Positions 1 to 7,794 are shown, numbered from the stretch's first letter. The stretch is DNA of 33,198 nt from Tabrizicola sp. (GCA_025458105.1 JALOTD010000078.1:1-33198); one strand, 5' to 3'. The notes: generated from the letters alone by a model not told the origin. Numbers and translations are program-made.

Positions 1-2
1 CG

Positions 3-41
3 CTCGGGCATCACGGGCGGAACCACGGGGACCGCATATGA
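3..41 (+). CDS. possible 3' end of an upstream gene (partial)
   Basis: One frame is open from the window edge and ends in TGA at 39-41, with a C-terminal sequence LGHHGRNHGDRI. Its stop overlaps the ATG of the next gene (ATGA), the usual arrangement of translationally coupled genes. Only 12 codons are visible, so the product cannot be recognised. The call rests on the overlap geometry alone. Confidence 0.3.
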   Translation, partial: LGHHGRNHGDRI

Positions 42-514
42 ACCGCCTCTGCCATATCGAAATCGACGAGCGCGGCCTTGTCCGCCCCACGCCAGAGATC
101 GAACAGGAACGCCGAGTTGCGATCTATGACCTTCTGGAAGACAACAGCTTCGCCCTGCCCCCCCGCCCCGACCGCGAAACACCTGCAGGCCCGTTCAAGC
201 TGAACCTGGCCATCCGCGACGGGCGGCTGGTTTTCGACATTGCCACCGAAGAGGGCGTGAAGGCGGCCGAGTTTCACCTTTCCCTTGGCCCCTTCCGCCA
301 GGTGGTGAAGGACTATTTCCAGATCTGCGAAAGCTACTTCGACGCCGTCAAACGCCTCCCCCCCAGCCAGATCGAGGCGATCGACATGGCGCGACGCGGC
401 ATCCACAACGAGGGCGCGGCGATCCTGCGCGAACGGCTGGAGGGCAAGGCCGAGGTCGACACCGACACCGCGCGCCGCCTCTTCACCCTGATCTGCGTCC
501 TGCACTGGGGCTGA
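38..514 (+). CDS. UPF0262 family protein
   Basis: This is a 158-residue protein that I recognise as the UPF0262 family of alphaproteobacteria, whose biochemical function is not known. It starts MNRLCHIEIDERGL and has the family-typical run of acidic and aromatic residues in the middle (AEFHLSLGPFRQVVKDYF, about residues 76-93) and a C-terminal FTLICVLHWG. There is no signal peptide or membrane segment, so it is probably cytoplasmic. The ATG overlaps the stop of a preceding frame, and its own stop is two bases before the TTG of the phosphatase gene, so the two are likely one operon. In related Rhodobacteraceae this gene lies next to the same phosphatase and then infA (recalled, not searched). 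Confidence 0.85.
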   Translation: MNRLCHIEIDERGLVRPTPEIEQERRVAIYDLLEDNSFALPPRPDRETPAGPFKLNLAIRDGRLVFDIATEEGVKAAEFHLSLGPFRQVVKDYFQICESYFDAVKRLPPSQIEAIDMARRGIHNEGAAILRERLEGKAEVDTDTARRLFTLICVLHWG

Positions 515-516
515 TC

Positions 517-969
517 TTGGGCGATTTCCCCCAGTCAGTGCTCTTCTGCTGCGACCACAACGCCGTCCGCTCGCCCATGGCCGAGGGGCTGATGAAACAG
601 ATGTACGGCCAGCGCGCCTATGTGCAGTCGGCAGGCGTGAAGAACGACATGGAGATCGACGGCTTTTCCGTCGCGGTCTGCAAGGAGTTGGGGATCGAGC
701 TCAGCCGCCACCGTTCGCGGTCCTTCGACGAGATGCAGGACTGGGGGGATAACCTCAGCCAGTTCGACCTTATCGTCGCGCTCTCCCCCGCCAGCCAGCG
801 CATGGCGCTGGAACTGACGCGCTTCCACCATCTCGACGTCGAATACTGGCCGATCCTCGACCCCACTGGCCTTGGCGAGACGCGCGAGGCAAAGCTCGCC
901 GCCTACCGCCAGGCCCGCGACCAGATCAGGACGCGGATGCTGGAACGGTTCGGCCCGCCGACCACGTAG
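517..969 (+). CDS. low-molecular-weight protein-tyrosine-phosphatase-like protein
   Basis: This 150-residue protein belongs to the low-molecular-weight phosphatase / arsenate reductase fold. The catalytic P-loop is near the N-terminus as VLFCCDHNAVRSPMAEG, containing the C-x5-R signature (CDHNAVR). The general-acid Asp is in ILDPTG near residue 113. Family members hydrolyse phosphotyrosine or reduce arsenate through the P-loop cysteine; the true substrate here is unknown. I accept the TTG start at 517 because it sits two bases after the upstream stop and leads directly into the P-loop strand; no ATG is available. It is the last backbone gene before about 6 kb of accessory genes that separate it from infA. 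Confidence 0.85.
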   Translation: MGDFPQSVLFCCDHNAVRSPMAEGLMKQMYGQRAYVQSAGVKNDMEIDGFSVAVCKELGIELSRHRSRSFDEMQDWGDNLSQFDLIVALSPASQRMALELTRFHHLDVEYWPILDPTGLGETREAKLAAYRQARDQIRTRMLERFGPPTT

Positions 970-990
970 GGTGTGGCTCACAGCGCACCA

Positions 991-1028
991 TTGCTGCGCC
1001 ACGAATTCTGACCTATATTCTGGTCAGA
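991..1028 (+). promoter_or_regulatory. vapBC promoter with overlapping operator palindrome
   Basis: A -35-like TTGCTG (991-996) and a -10-like TATATT (1014-1019) are separated by exactly 17 bases. The -10 lies inside an inverted repeat whose 7-base arms are TCTGACC (1007-1013) and GGTCAGA (1022-1028). The predicted transcription start is about ten bases before the antitoxin ATG, leaving a very short leader with AGAGG as ribosome site. Binding of the antitoxin complex here would cover the -10, as expected for type II toxin-antitoxin autoregulation. Sites are read by eye; regulation is inferred. Confidence 0.6.
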
Positions 1029-1036
1029 GGTGCCAC

Positions 1037-1279
1037 ATGCAAATCGCCATCGCCGATGCCAAGGCCCGTTTCGCCGACCTGATCCGTCGGGCCGAAAGTG
1101 GCGAGCAGATCATCCTGACTCGCCATGGAAAACCCGTGGCGCGTCTGACGGCCACCGCACGTGCACCTGACCTGCCACTGATCGGCGCGCTGAAAGGGCG
1201 CATTCGGATAGCGGATGACTTTGACGATCTGCCGCCGGACATTGCCGCAAGTCTCTCTGCACCAGTCGATCCGGAATGA
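1037..1279 (+). CDS. vapB: VapB/Phd-type antitoxin
   Basis: This 80-residue protein begins MQIAIADAKARFADLIRRAESGEQIILTRHGKP in outline, the typical Phd/YefM-fold N-terminus that dimerises and binds the operator. The C-terminal third (IADDFDDLPPDIAASL) is acidic and probably wraps the toxin. The ATG at 1037 is preceded by AGAGG. A longer upstream frame exists but starts inside the phosphatase gene and crosses the promoter, so I reject it. The stop overlaps the toxin ATG by four bases (ATGA), giving coupled translation. It should neutralise the downstream PIN toxin and repress the shared promoter. Confidence 0.85.
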   Translation: MQIAIADAKARFADLIRRAESGEQIILTRHGKPVARLTATARAPDLPLIGALKGRIRIADDFDDLPPDIAASLSAPVDPE

Positions 1280-1641
1280 TCCTGGTCGATACCCAAATCT
1301 TGCTGTGGGCCTTGAGCGATGACCCCCGACTTACCCCTCGAATGCGCGATCTTCTGCAAGACAATGATCTTCGCTTCCTGAGTGCGGTCAGCATCTGGGA
1401 AATCGAGATCAAGCGCGCCGTGGGCAAGCTTTGGGTTGACGGCGACATTGTCGATATTGCCACCCGCACCGGCTTTACCGCCCTTGCCATCACCTGGGAC
1501 CACGCGGCCGAGGCTGGCCGCCTGCCACCGCACCATGCCGACCCGTTCGACCGGCTGCTGATCGCGCAAGGCAGATTGGAAAAACTGCCGATCCTGACTG
1601 CGGATGAAAGCTTTGCGGCTTATGATGTCGCGCTGGCGTAG
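1276..1641 (+). CDS. vapC: VapC-type PIN-domain ribonuclease toxin
   Basis: This 121-residue PIN-domain protein carries the acidic metal-binding residues of VapC toxins: Asp5 in MILVDTQ, Glu in SIWEIEIKRAVGKL (about residue 42), Asp in HADPFDRLLIAQ (about 88) and Asp in ILTADESF. VapC enzymes are Mg-dependent endoribonucleases, often cutting tRNA or rRNA; the target here is unknown. It overlaps the antitoxin gene by ATGA and ends at a hairpin. All key residues are present, so it should be active. The presence of an RNA-repair ligase elsewhere in the window is suggestive but no functional link is shown. Confidence 0.87.
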   Translation: MILVDTQILLWALSDDPRLTPRMRDLLQDNDLRFLSAVSIWEIEIKRAVGKLWVDGDIVDIATRTGFTALAITWDHAAEAGRLPPHHADPFDRLLIAQGRLEKLPILTADESFAAYDVALA

Positions 1642-1662
1642 GGTGGGCGGAGCGCCCACCCT
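1640..1662. terminator. bidirectional hairpin between vapC and the HxlR gene
   Basis: The two 10-base arms AGGGTGGGCG and CGCCCACCCT are perfectly complementary around a three-base loop (GAG). It begins in the vapC stop codon and lies ten bases from the stop of the convergent HxlR gene. There is no T-tract on the plus strand, so efficiency as an intrinsic terminator is uncertain, but the position between convergent genes fits. Confidence 0.55.
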
Positions 1663-1671
1663 CCCGGCAAG

Positions 1672-2064
1672 TCATTCCGCCGCCAGCGCCGTCTTCCCCG
1701 CCAAAATCTCCGGCAATGCCCCTTCGATCCAGCCGACCAGCGCCACGACATGCGCTGCAGCCTCCCGGCCCAGCGCCGTCAGCTCATAAACCACATGCGG
1801 TGGCACTACGGGGTGCGCGGTGCGCAGGACGAACCCGTCCGCCTCCAGGTCTTTCAAGGTCTGTGAAAGCATCCGCTCGCTGACCCCGCCCACCTTCCGC
1901 CGCAGCTCGGCAAAGCGGTGCGGGCCGGTCGCCAGCGCCACCATCACCAGCGTGCCCCAGCGATTGGTCAGATGGGTCAAAATCGCGCGCGACGGGCAAT
2001 CCGCCGCCAGGACATTCCCCAGCTGCCAACCGTCCAGCAGCCTTTGTGCGGTTCTGTCAATCAT
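1672..2064 (-). CDS. HxlR-family transcriptional regulator
   Basis: This 130-residue winged-helix protein of the HxlR family contains the signature CPSRAILTHLTNRWGTLVMV, with the family's conserved N-terminal cysteine (residue 23) followed by the DNA-binding wing region and RMLSQTLKDLEADGFVLR. Family members act as dimers, and the cysteine often senses oxidants, quinones or aldehydes. It is divergent from the quinone oxidoreductase gene qorB, matching the E. coli ytfH/qorB arrangement, so it most likely controls that gene and itself. No effector can be read from the sequence. Confidence 0.88.
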   Translation of the reverse strand: MIDRTAQRLLDGWQLGNVLAADCPSRAILTHLTNRWGTLVMVALATGPHRFAELRRKVGGVSERMLSQTLKDLEADGFVLRTAHPVVPPHVVYELTALGREAAAHVVALVGWIEGALPEILAGKTALAAE

Positions 2065-2088
2065 CCTGTGCGGCCCTCTCCTACACTA

Positions 2089-2120
2089 ACAAATTTGTGC
2101 GTACTTCCTTTTCGTAAGTA
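2089..2120. promoter_or_regulatory. candidate HxlR operator in the divergent intergenic region
   Basis: The 96-base divergent region holds a palindrome ACAAATTTGT (2089-2098) and an inverted repeat TACTT-N9-AAGTA (2102-2106 and 2116-2120). HxlR-family operators are commonly spaced inverted repeats of this sort between the regulator and its target. Which of the two is bound cannot be decided from sequence alone. Confidence 0.45.
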
Positions 2121-2160
2121 ATCCCGTATCTCTCCGCCTGTCAACCAACGGGAGAGACCC

Positions 2161-2991
2161 ATGACCATCGCCGTTACCGCCGCCACCGGCCACCTTGGCC
2201 GCCTTGCCATCGCCGCGCTGAAAGCGCGCGGTGCCCAGCCCATCGCCCTGGCGCGCAGCCCGGAAAAGGCCGCCGATCTGGGCGTGGAAACCCGCGCCTT
2301 CGACTACACCACCGCCGATCCGGCAGCGCTGAAGGGGGTGGAGACGCTGGTCCTCATCTCGTCGAACGATTTCAACGACCGCGTCGGCCAGCACCGCAAG
2401 GCCATCTCTGCGGCCAAGGCGGCAGGGGTCAAGCGCATCCTTTACACCTCGATCCTCAAGGGCGAGGCGAACCCGATGATCCTCGCGCAGGACCATATCG
2501 GGACCGAAGCGGCGCTGCGCGACAGTGGCCTCGTAGCCACGATCCTGCGCAACGGCTGGTATACCGAAAACTACACCGGGGCGCTTGGCGCGGCGGTCCA
2601 GCACGGCTCGATCATTGGTGCTGCGGGTGAAGGCCGGGTGAACTCTGCCGCCCGCAAGGACTATGCCGAGGCGATTGCCGTGACCGCGCTTGATGCAGCG
2701 CATGCGGGCAAGACCTATGAACTGGCGGGGGACGTTGCCCATACCGGGGCCGACCTCGCCGCAGCCGTGGCAAAGGCCGCAGGCAAACCCGTGGCCTATG
2801 TCTCGATGCCCCAAGCTGACTATGCGCAGGCGCTGCTGGGCTTTGGCCTGCCCGAGGGCTTTGCGGCCGTCCTGGCCGACAGCGACGCACAGGCCGGTAA
2901 GGGCGCGCTTGCCGACGACAGCCGCACCCTCTCGCGTCTGATCGGTCGCCCGACGACCCCTATTGCCGAAACCATCGCCGCCGCTCTCTAG
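2161..2991 (+). CDS. qorB: NAD(P)H:quinone oxidoreductase, QorB-like (atypical SDR)
   Basis: This 276-residue NmrA-like atypical short-chain dehydrogenase has the glycine-rich nucleotide motif near the N-terminus (VTAATGHLGRLA), then VKRILYTSILKGE and LRNGWYTENY, all closely resembling E. coli QorB. The C-terminal ADSDAQAGKGALADDSRTLS also matches. QorB reduces quinones with NADPH and helps limit quinone-derived oxidative stress. The ATG follows GGGAGAGACCC, a good ribosome site. It is divergent from an HxlR gene, as in E. coli, which supports the assignment. It appears complete. Confidence 0.85.
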   Translation: MTIAVTAATGHLGRLAIAALKARGAQPIALARSPEKAADLGVETRAFDYTTADPAALKGVETLVLISSNDFNDRVGQHRKAISAAKAAGVKRILYTSILKGEANPMILAQDHIGTEAALRDSGLVATILRNGWYTENYTGALGAAVQHGSIIGAAGEGRVNSAARKDYAEAIAVTALDAAHAGKTYELAGDVAHTGADLAAAVAKAAGKPVAYVSMPQADYAQALLGFGLPEGFAAVLADSDAQAGKGALADDSRTLSRLIGRPTTPIAETIAAAL

Positions 2992-3090
2992 GTGACGGGC
3001 GTTCCCTTCGCTCTGCGGGCGGAAGGTTGCCGTCACCACGGTTAACACCACCCTAACGTCCACAAGCAACCCTTTGAAATCATTTGCGGC

Positions 3091-3122
3091 CGCCCTCCTG
3101 TCCACGCGTGGACAGGAGGGCG
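3091..3122. repeat. perfect 32-base palindrome, left copy of a flanking pair
   Basis: The two 16-base halves (CGCCCTCCTGTCCACG and its exact complement) form a gapless palindrome. Its central 16 bases, TGTCCACGCGTGGACA (3099-3114), recur exactly at 4218-4233, on the other side of the SnoaL-like/GNAT gene pair. It could work as a transcription terminator, a protein-binding site or a repeat left by a mobile cassette. Confidence 0.7.
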
Positions 3123-3205
3123 TGTCGCTTTCCGCGCCCGACCCGTCCACTGCGGGTTGGAAAGCCCTCTCCGGCCCGCTACTCTTCTTCGGGAAGGAGA
3201 CCGCC

Positions 3206-3616
3206 ATGCCCCGATCCGAGACCCTCGCCCTGATCCGCCGCTACTACGCCGCCTTCAACGCGGGCGACCCGGACGGGATGCTCGCCTGCCTGACCGACGA
3301 TATCGAGCACCGGGTGAACGAGGGGGAGCACCGGATAGGGAAGGCGAAGTTCGCGGAATTCTGCGGCCACATGGGGGTCAGCTACCGGGAAGAACTCCGT
3401 GACCTCGTGATCTTCGCGACCGACGACGGCAGCCGGGGCGCGGCCGAGTTCGTCGTTCACGGGACCTACCTGAAAACCGCCCCGGGCCTCCCCGACGCGC
3501 GGGGGCAGAGCTACATCCTGCCCGCCGGGGGGTTCTTCGAAATCCAGGACGGCCTGATTTCCCGCATCACCACCTTCTACAACCTGAACGACTGGATCGC
3601 GCAGGTCAGCCGATGA
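3206..3616 (+). CDS. SnoaL-like / ketosteroid-isomerase-related NTF2-fold protein
   Basis: This 136-residue protein has the NTF2-fold pattern of a helix with RRYYAAFNAGDPDGMLACLTDD near the N-terminus, a middle strand AAEFVVHGTYL and a C-terminal FFEIQDGLISRITTFYNLNDW. The fold forms a cone-shaped pocket used by diverse isomerases, hydrolases and non-enzymatic proteins, so no reaction can be named. I choose the ATG at 3206 because GGAAGGAGA precedes it at good spacing; the longer upstream frame crosses the palindrome. Its stop overlaps the next ATG (ATGA), so it is coupled with the acetyltransferase. Confidence 0.75.
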   Translation: MPRSETLALIRRYYAAFNAGDPDGMLACLTDDIEHRVNEGEHRIGKAKFAEFCGHMGVSYREELRDLVIFATDDGSRGAAEFVVHGTYLKTAPGLPDARGQSYILPAGGFFEIQDGLISRITTFYNLNDWIAQVSR

Positions 3617-4209
3617 ACATCGACGAGATCGATGTCCGTGTCCTGCGCGGGGCCGAGCTCGAGGACGCGCTCGACGGGGTGGCGCAGCTCCGGATCACCG
3701 TCTTCCGGGACTGGCCCTACCTTTATGACGGCACCCTCGACTATGAACGGCAGTATCTCGACACCTACCGCGACAATCCCGGGGCGCTGCTGGTCGGGGC
3801 GTTTCATGAGGGGCGGCTCATCGGGGCCTCGACCTCGACTCCAATGGAGGACCACGCCCCCGAATTCGCAGCCCCTTTTCGGGCCCTTGGCATACCTCTG
3901 GAGCAGATCCTCTACGGGGCCGAGTCTGTCCTTTTGCGGCCCTACCGGGGCATCGGCCTCGGTCACCGGTTCATCGATCTAAGAGAGGCACATGCCCGCG
4001 CCCTGGGTCGAACCCATGTGGCCTTCTGCTCGGTGGTCCGCCCTGACGATCACCCCGCCCGGCCCGCGGTCTACCGCCCGAACGATGCCTTCTGGCGGGG
4101 TCGGGGGTACGAGACCCTGCCGGGGGTGGTGGCCCGGTTCAGCTGGAAGGATCTGGGCGACCGGGAAGAGACCGAGAAGCCCCTGCAATTCTGGATGCGG
4201 GCCATTTAG
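3613..4209 (+). CDS. GNAT-family N-acetyltransferase
   Basis: This 198-residue protein has the GNAT acetyl-CoA-binding motif A as SVLLRPYRGIGLGHRFID (around residues 106-123, containing RGIGLG) after a strand with a substrate-side segment GRLIGASTSTPMEDH. The C-terminal part YRPNDAFWRGRGYETLP is typical of the last GNAT helix and strand. The acceptor substrate is not identifiable. It overlaps the SnoaL-like gene by four bases, so the two probably form a two-gene unit with a common role. The unit ends just before the right copy of the palindrome. Confidence 0.8.
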   Translation: MNIDEIDVRVLRGAELEDALDGVAQLRITVFRDWPYLYDGTLDYERQYLDTYRDNPGALLVGAFHEGRLIGASTSTPMEDHAPEFAAPFRALGIPLEQILYGAESVLLRPYRGIGLGHRFIDLREAHARALGRTHVAFCSVVRPDDHPARPAVYRPNDAFWRGRGYETLPGVVARFSWKDLGDREETEKPLQFWMRAI

Positions 4210-4217
4210 GCCAACTT

Positions 4218-4233
4218 TGTCCACGCGTGGACA
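4218..4233. repeat. palindrome TGTCCACGCGTGGACA, right copy
   Basis: This is an exact 16-base match to the core of the palindrome at 3099-3114. Together the two copies bracket the SnoaL-like/GNAT pair. It lies nine bases after the acetyltransferase stop and could also act as a terminator hairpin, although there is little room for a loop. Confidence 0.65.
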
Positions 4234-4244
4234 GAGTCGCAAGG

Positions 4245-4286
4245 TTGAGCCAAATCAAAGCGTTAGTCTTTGGCGTTAAGTATCTT
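4245..4286 (+). promoter_or_regulatory. candidate FNR-class promoter for the P-type ATPase
   Basis: TTGAG-CCAA-ATCAA (4245-4258) matches the FNR/FnrL consensus TTGAT-N4-ATCAA in nine of ten fixed bases. Its centre at 4251.5 lies 41.5 bases before a start point near 4293 predicted from the -10-like TATCTT at 4281-4286, the geometry of a class II FNR-activated promoter. The predicted leader to the ATG at 4313 is about 20 bases. Induction under low oxygen is inferred. Confidence 0.5.
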
Positions 4287-4312
4287 TTCATACGTTGACC
4301 CCGGGGCGAGAG

Positions 4313-6925
4313 ATGACCGAGCCTTCCCCGTTCCACGCGCTGACAGTTGATGCCGCCCTGGCCCGGATGGAGACCGGCCCGGGCGGCTTGACCACGTCCG
4401 AAGCAGCGGCGCGGCTTGCGCGCCATGGCCAGAACCGCCTGCCCGAGACGCGGCGCCGGGGGCCCGTCACCCGCTTTCTGGCGCACTTCTGGAATGTGCT
4501 GGTGCTGGTCCTTTTGGGCGCGGCGGCGGTGACGGCGGGGCTGGGGCACTGGGTCGATACCGGGGTGATCCTGGCGGTCGTCCTGGCCAATGCCGTCATC
4601 GGCTTTCTGCAGGAGGGCAAGGCCGAGACGGCCATGGCAGCGATCCGTGACATGCTGGCACCGCACGCGGCCGCGCTGCGCGATGGCCAGCGGGTCAGCC
4701 TTGCCGGCGAGGCGCTGGTTCCCGGCGACATCGTCCTTCTGGAGGCGGGCGACCGCGTGCCTGCCGATCTGCGGCTGGTCGAGGCGCATGGCCTGGCCGC
4801 GCAGGAGGCGGCGCTGACCGGGGAATCCGTGCCGGTGGAGAAGGATGCGCATCCGGCGGCCCGCGACGCGCCGCTGGGCGACCGGCATTCGATGCTGTGG
4901 TCGGGCACGCTGGTCACGCAAGGGTCGGCGCGCGGGCTGGTGGTTGCGACCGGCACAGCAACCGAAATCGGCCGGATCGGCGGGCTTCTGGCAGGGGTGG
5001 CCGACCTGACGACCCCGCTTGTCGAGCAGATGAACCGCTTCGGGCGCTGGCTGTCGGGGGTCATCCTTCTGGTCGCGGCGCTGGCCCTGATCTGGGGCTA
5101 TGTGGCGGAACATCTGCCCTTTCGCGAGCTGTTCATGGCGGTGGTCGGCATGGCGGTGGCGGCGATCCCCGAGGGCCTGCCAGCGGTGATGACGATCACG
5201 CTGGCCATCGGGGCGCAGGCCATGGCGCGGCGGCAGGCCATCGTCCGCCGCCTGCCCGCGATCGAGGCGATCGGCGCGGTCTCGGTCATCTGCACCGACA
5301 AGACGGGCACGCTGACCCGCAACGAGATGATGGTCGTGGCAGTCGAGACGCCCGAGGGCAGTTTCACCGTTTCGGGCGCGGGCTATGCGCCAAAGGGGCG
5401 GATCAGGCCCGCAGGCGACCTGTCGGCGCTGGCACGGGCGGCGGCGCGCTGCAACGATTCCGGACTGCGCAGCGCAGACGGCAATTGGCACGTGGATGGC
5501 GACCCGATGGAGGGCGCGCTTCTAGCCTTTGCCGGGAAGGTGAAGGGCAACCATAGCGCCGCCCGGCGTGACGTCATTCCCTTCGACAGCCGACATCGCT
5601 TCATGGCGGTGCTGAGCGATGACTTTGTCCTGCATGTTAAGGGCGCGCCGGAGCGGGTGCTGGCGATGTGCGCGGGGATCGACGCAAGCCTGTGGCATCA
5701 CCGGGCCGACCATCTGGCCCGGCGCGGCCTGCGGGTTCTGGCGCTGGCCGAGGGCGCGGCATCGCGGCTTGACCGCAATGCGCCGCCAAAGGGGCTGCGG
5801 TTCCTGGGCCTTCTGGGCCTGATCGACCCGCCCCGCCCCGAGGCGGTGGCCGCGGTCGCGGAATGCCGGGCGGCGGGAATCGCAGTCAAGATGATCACCG
5901 GCGACCATGCCGGAACCGCCGCCGCCATCGCGCGCGAGATCGGGCTGGAGCATCCCGACCGGGTGCTGACGGGCGCCGAGCTGGACCGGATGGACGATGC
6001 GGCCCTGGCGCGCGCAGTGCTTGAGGCCGATGTCTTTGCCCGGACCAGCCCCGAGGACAAGCTGCGCCTTGTGGCGGCCCTGCAGGCAGGCGGGCTGTCG
6101 GTCGCGATGACGGGTGACGGGGTCAACGACGCCCCGGCGCTGAAGCAGGCGGATGTGGGCATCGCGATGGGGCGCAAGGGATCGGAGGCGGCGAAGGAGG
6201 CGGCGGATCTGGTCCTGGCCGACGACAACTTTGCCACGATCGAGGCGGCGGTGCGCGAGGGGCGGACGGTCTATGACAACCTGCGCAAGGTGATCGGGTT
6301 CGAACTGCCGACCAGCGCGGGCGAGGCGCTGGTGGTCGTTCTGGCGCTGATCCTGGGGCTGGCGCTGCCGATCACGGCGGTGCAGATCCTGTGGGTGAAC
6401 CTGATCACCGGGATCACGCTGGGCCTGGCGCTGGCCTTCGAGCCGACCGAACCCGCGACGATGCGCCGCCCGCCCCGGCCCCGTGACGCCCCCATCCTGT
6501 CGGGAACGCTTCTGTGGCATGTGCTGCTGGTATCGGGGCTGTTCGCGGGGGCGGTCTTTGCCGTCTTTACCCATGCCATCGCGCAGGGCCATTCGCAGGT
6601 CTTGGCGCAGACCATGGCGATGAACACGCTGGTGGTGCTGGAGATCTTCCATCTGTTCTACATCCGGGCGCTGCATGGCACCTCGCTGACCTGGCGGGCC
6701 GTGAAGGGGACGCCGGTGATCTGGGCCGTTGTTCTGGTGATCACCCTGGCGCAACTTGGCGTGACCTATCTGCCGCCCCTGCAGGCGTCGCTGGGCACGG
6801 TCGCCGTGCCGCTGCACGAGGGGGCGCTGATCCTGGGGGTCGGGGTTGCCTTCCTGCTGGTGCTGGAGGTTGAAAAGCAGCTGCGGCTGCGGCTTCTGGC
6901 AGGGGGACGACACGAATTCGCTTGA
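4313..6925 (+). CDS. P2-type cation-transporting ATPase
   Basis: This is an 870-residue inner-membrane P-type ATPase that pumps a cation using ATP. It has an N-terminal cation-ATPase domain and no heavy-metal domain, TGES in the actuator, [13 protein letters not shown] at the phosphorylated Asp, and [18 protein letters not shown] in the hinge. M4 carries AAIPEGLP, as in P2 pumps. M5 keeps a Glu (TSAGEA) and M6 has [11 protein letters not shown], where calcium pumps have NxxTD; the Asp is replaced by Gly, so calcium is not assured. I take ATG 4313 (GGCGAGAG before it) rather than TTG 4295. About ten membrane segments are apparent. Confidence 0.87.
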   Translation: MTEPSPFHALTVDAALARMETGPGGLTTSEAAARLARHGQNRLPETRRRGPVTRFLAHFWNVLVLVLLGAAAVTAGLGHWVDTGVILAVVLANAVIGFLQEGKAETAMAAIRDMLAPHAAALRDGQRVSLAGEALVPGDIVLLEAGDRVPADLRLVEAHGLAAQEAALTGESVPVEKDAHPAARDAPLGDRHSMLWSGTLVTQGSARGLVVATGTATEIGRIGGLLAGVADLTTPLVEQMNRFGRWLSGVILLVAALALIWGYVAEHLPFRELFMAVVGMAVAAIPEGLPAVMTITLAIGAQAMARRQAIVRRLPAIEAIGAVSVICTDKTGTLTRNEMMVVAVETPEGSFTVSGAGYAPKGRIRPAGDLSALARAAARCNDSGLRSADGNWHVDGDPMEGALLAFAGKVKGNHSAARRDVIPFDSRHRFMAVLSDDFVLHVKGAPERVLAMCAGIDASLWHHRADHLARRGLRVLALAEGAASRLDRNAPPKGLRFLGLLGLIDPPRPEAVAAVAECRAAGIAVKMITGDHAGTAAAIAREIGLEHPDRVLTGAELDRMDDAALARAVLEADVFARTSPEDKLRLVAALQAGGLSVAMTGDGVNDAPALKQADVGIAMGRKGSEAAKEAADLVLADDNFATIEAAVREGRTVYDNLRKVIGFELPTSAGEALVVVLALILGLALPITAVQILWVNLITGITLGLALAFEPTEPATMRRPPRPRDAPILSGTLLWHVLLVSGLFAGAVFAVFTHAIAQGHSQVLAQTMAMNTLVVLEIFHLFYIRALHGTSLTWRAVKGTPVIWAVVLVITLAQLGVTYLPPLQASLGTVAVPLHEGALILGVGVAFLLVLEVEKQLRLRLLAGGRHEFA

Positions 6926-7005
6926 AAACCGGCCCTTTCGGGGGCATACGGCGCGCCGGAAGCCTGCGGGACATCCCCTGCGGGCCTATTTGCAATGGAG
7001 AGACC

Positions 7006-7163
7006 ATGGCCAAGGAAGACATTCTCGAATTCCCCGGTGTCGTGAAGGAACTCCTGCCGAACGCGACATTCAGGGTCGAACTCGAGAACCGGGCGACAAA
7101 GTGCAGGTCGAGATGACCCCTTACGATCTGTCGAAGGGCCGCATCAACTATCGCTTCAAGTGA
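7006..7163 (+). pseudogene. infA: translation initiation factor IF-1, internally deleted and frameshifted
   Basis: The first 28 codons encode a normal alphaproteobacterial IF-1 start ([20 protein letters not shown], then TFRVELEN). After about position 7089 the frame is lost and ends at TGA 7114-7116. Another frame then gives the normal IF-1 C-terminus, [18 protein letters not shown] followed by NYRFK, ending at 7163. Compared with the usual 72 residues, about 61 bases covering the GHE...KMRKNRIRVLA segment are missing. IF-1 binds the ribosomal A site and is essential, so another intact copy must exist or this is an assembly error. The gene lies in its usual place before maf. Confidence 0.85.
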
Positions 7164-7169
7164 GCGCAT

Positions 7170-7196
7170 CCCGAAAAGTGGGCACCGGTTTTCGGG
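7170..7196. repeat. intergenic palindromic repeat between infA and maf
   Basis: The arms CCCGAAAA (7170-7177) and TTTTCGGG (7189-7196) are perfectly complementary around GTGGGCACCGG. This resembles a palindromic unit that I recall as common between genes in alphaproteobacteria, including rhizobia. It may form an mRNA hairpin between infA and maf or attenuate read-through. Confidence 0.6.
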
Positions 7197-7218
7197 CCAA
7201 GTTGCACGGGACTGAGTG

Positions 7219-7794
7219 ATGCGGCTTATCCTCGGATCTGGCAGTCCGCGCCGCAAGGAATTGCTGGCGCAGATGGGGATCGTCCCGGACCTGATCCTGC
7301 CCCCTGACATCGACGAGGACCCCCGGAAGGGCGAGCAGCCGCGGCCCTATGCGCTGCGGCTGGCGCGGGAGAAGGCGCTGGCGGTGCCGGCGGGGCCGGA
7401 GGATGTGGTCTTGTGCGCCGATACGACGGTGGCGCTGGGGCGGCGCATTCTGGGCAAGCCCAAGGACAGCGGCGAGGCGGCCAGCTTTCTGGTGGCGCTG
7501 GGCGGGCGGCGGCACCAGGTAGTGACGGCGATTGCGGTGCGCCGGGGCGAACGGGTGCTGATGCGTGAGTCGTTGAGCGTGGTGCGGATGAAGCGGCTGT
7601 CGGATGCCGAGCTGAACGCCTACCTTGACAGCAGGGAATGGCAGGGCAAGGCGGGCGGCTATGGCATCCAGGGGCTGGCAGGGGCGTTCATCCCGTGGAT
7701 CCAGGGCAGTTACACGGGCATCATGGGTCTGCCAGTGGCCGAGACGGCGGCCTTGCTGGCGGCGGTAGGCTACCCGGTCTGGAGGCGGTCATGA
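7219..7794 (+). CDS. maf: Maf-family nucleoside triphosphate pyrophosphatase
   Basis: This 191-residue protein is of the Maf/YhdE family, which hydrolyses dTTP, UTP or related nucleotides to the monophosphate and pyrophosphate. Family motifs are [10 protein letters not shown] at the N-terminus, [19 protein letters not shown] near residue 65, and [12 protein letters not shown] near residue 141. I prefer ATG 7219 over GTG 7216 because the protein then starts [12 protein letters not shown] as in homologues. The stop overlaps the next ATG (ATGA). It sits in the conserved infA-maf-RNase E/G-yacG run. Substrate subtype cannot be fixed from sequence alone. Confidence 0.9.
   Translation: MRLILGSGSPRRKELLAQMGIVPDLILPPDIDEDPRKGEQPRPYALRLAREKALAVPAGPEDVVLCADTTVALGRRILGKPKDSGEAASFLVALGGRRHQVVTAIAVRRGERVLMRESLSVVRMKRLSDAELNAYLDSREWQGKAGGYGIQGLAGAFIPWIQGSYTGIMGLPVAETAALLAAVGYPVWRRS

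Noticed and set aside
872..1279. Longer form of the antitoxin starting inside the phosphatase gene
   Set aside because: It would translate through the -35/-10 and operator. The ATG at 1037 has a ribosome site and the family-typical N-terminus.
4139..5491. 450-codon minus-strand ORF
   Set aside because: It spans the end of the acetyltransferase, the palindrome and the ATPase N-terminus in antisense, with low-complexity composition.
5522..6913. 463-codon minus-strand ORF opposite the P-type ATPase
   Set aside because: It is a shadow of GC-rich codons. The plus strand carries all P-type ATPase motifs and the minus translation is rich in Arg, Gln and His without a known domain.
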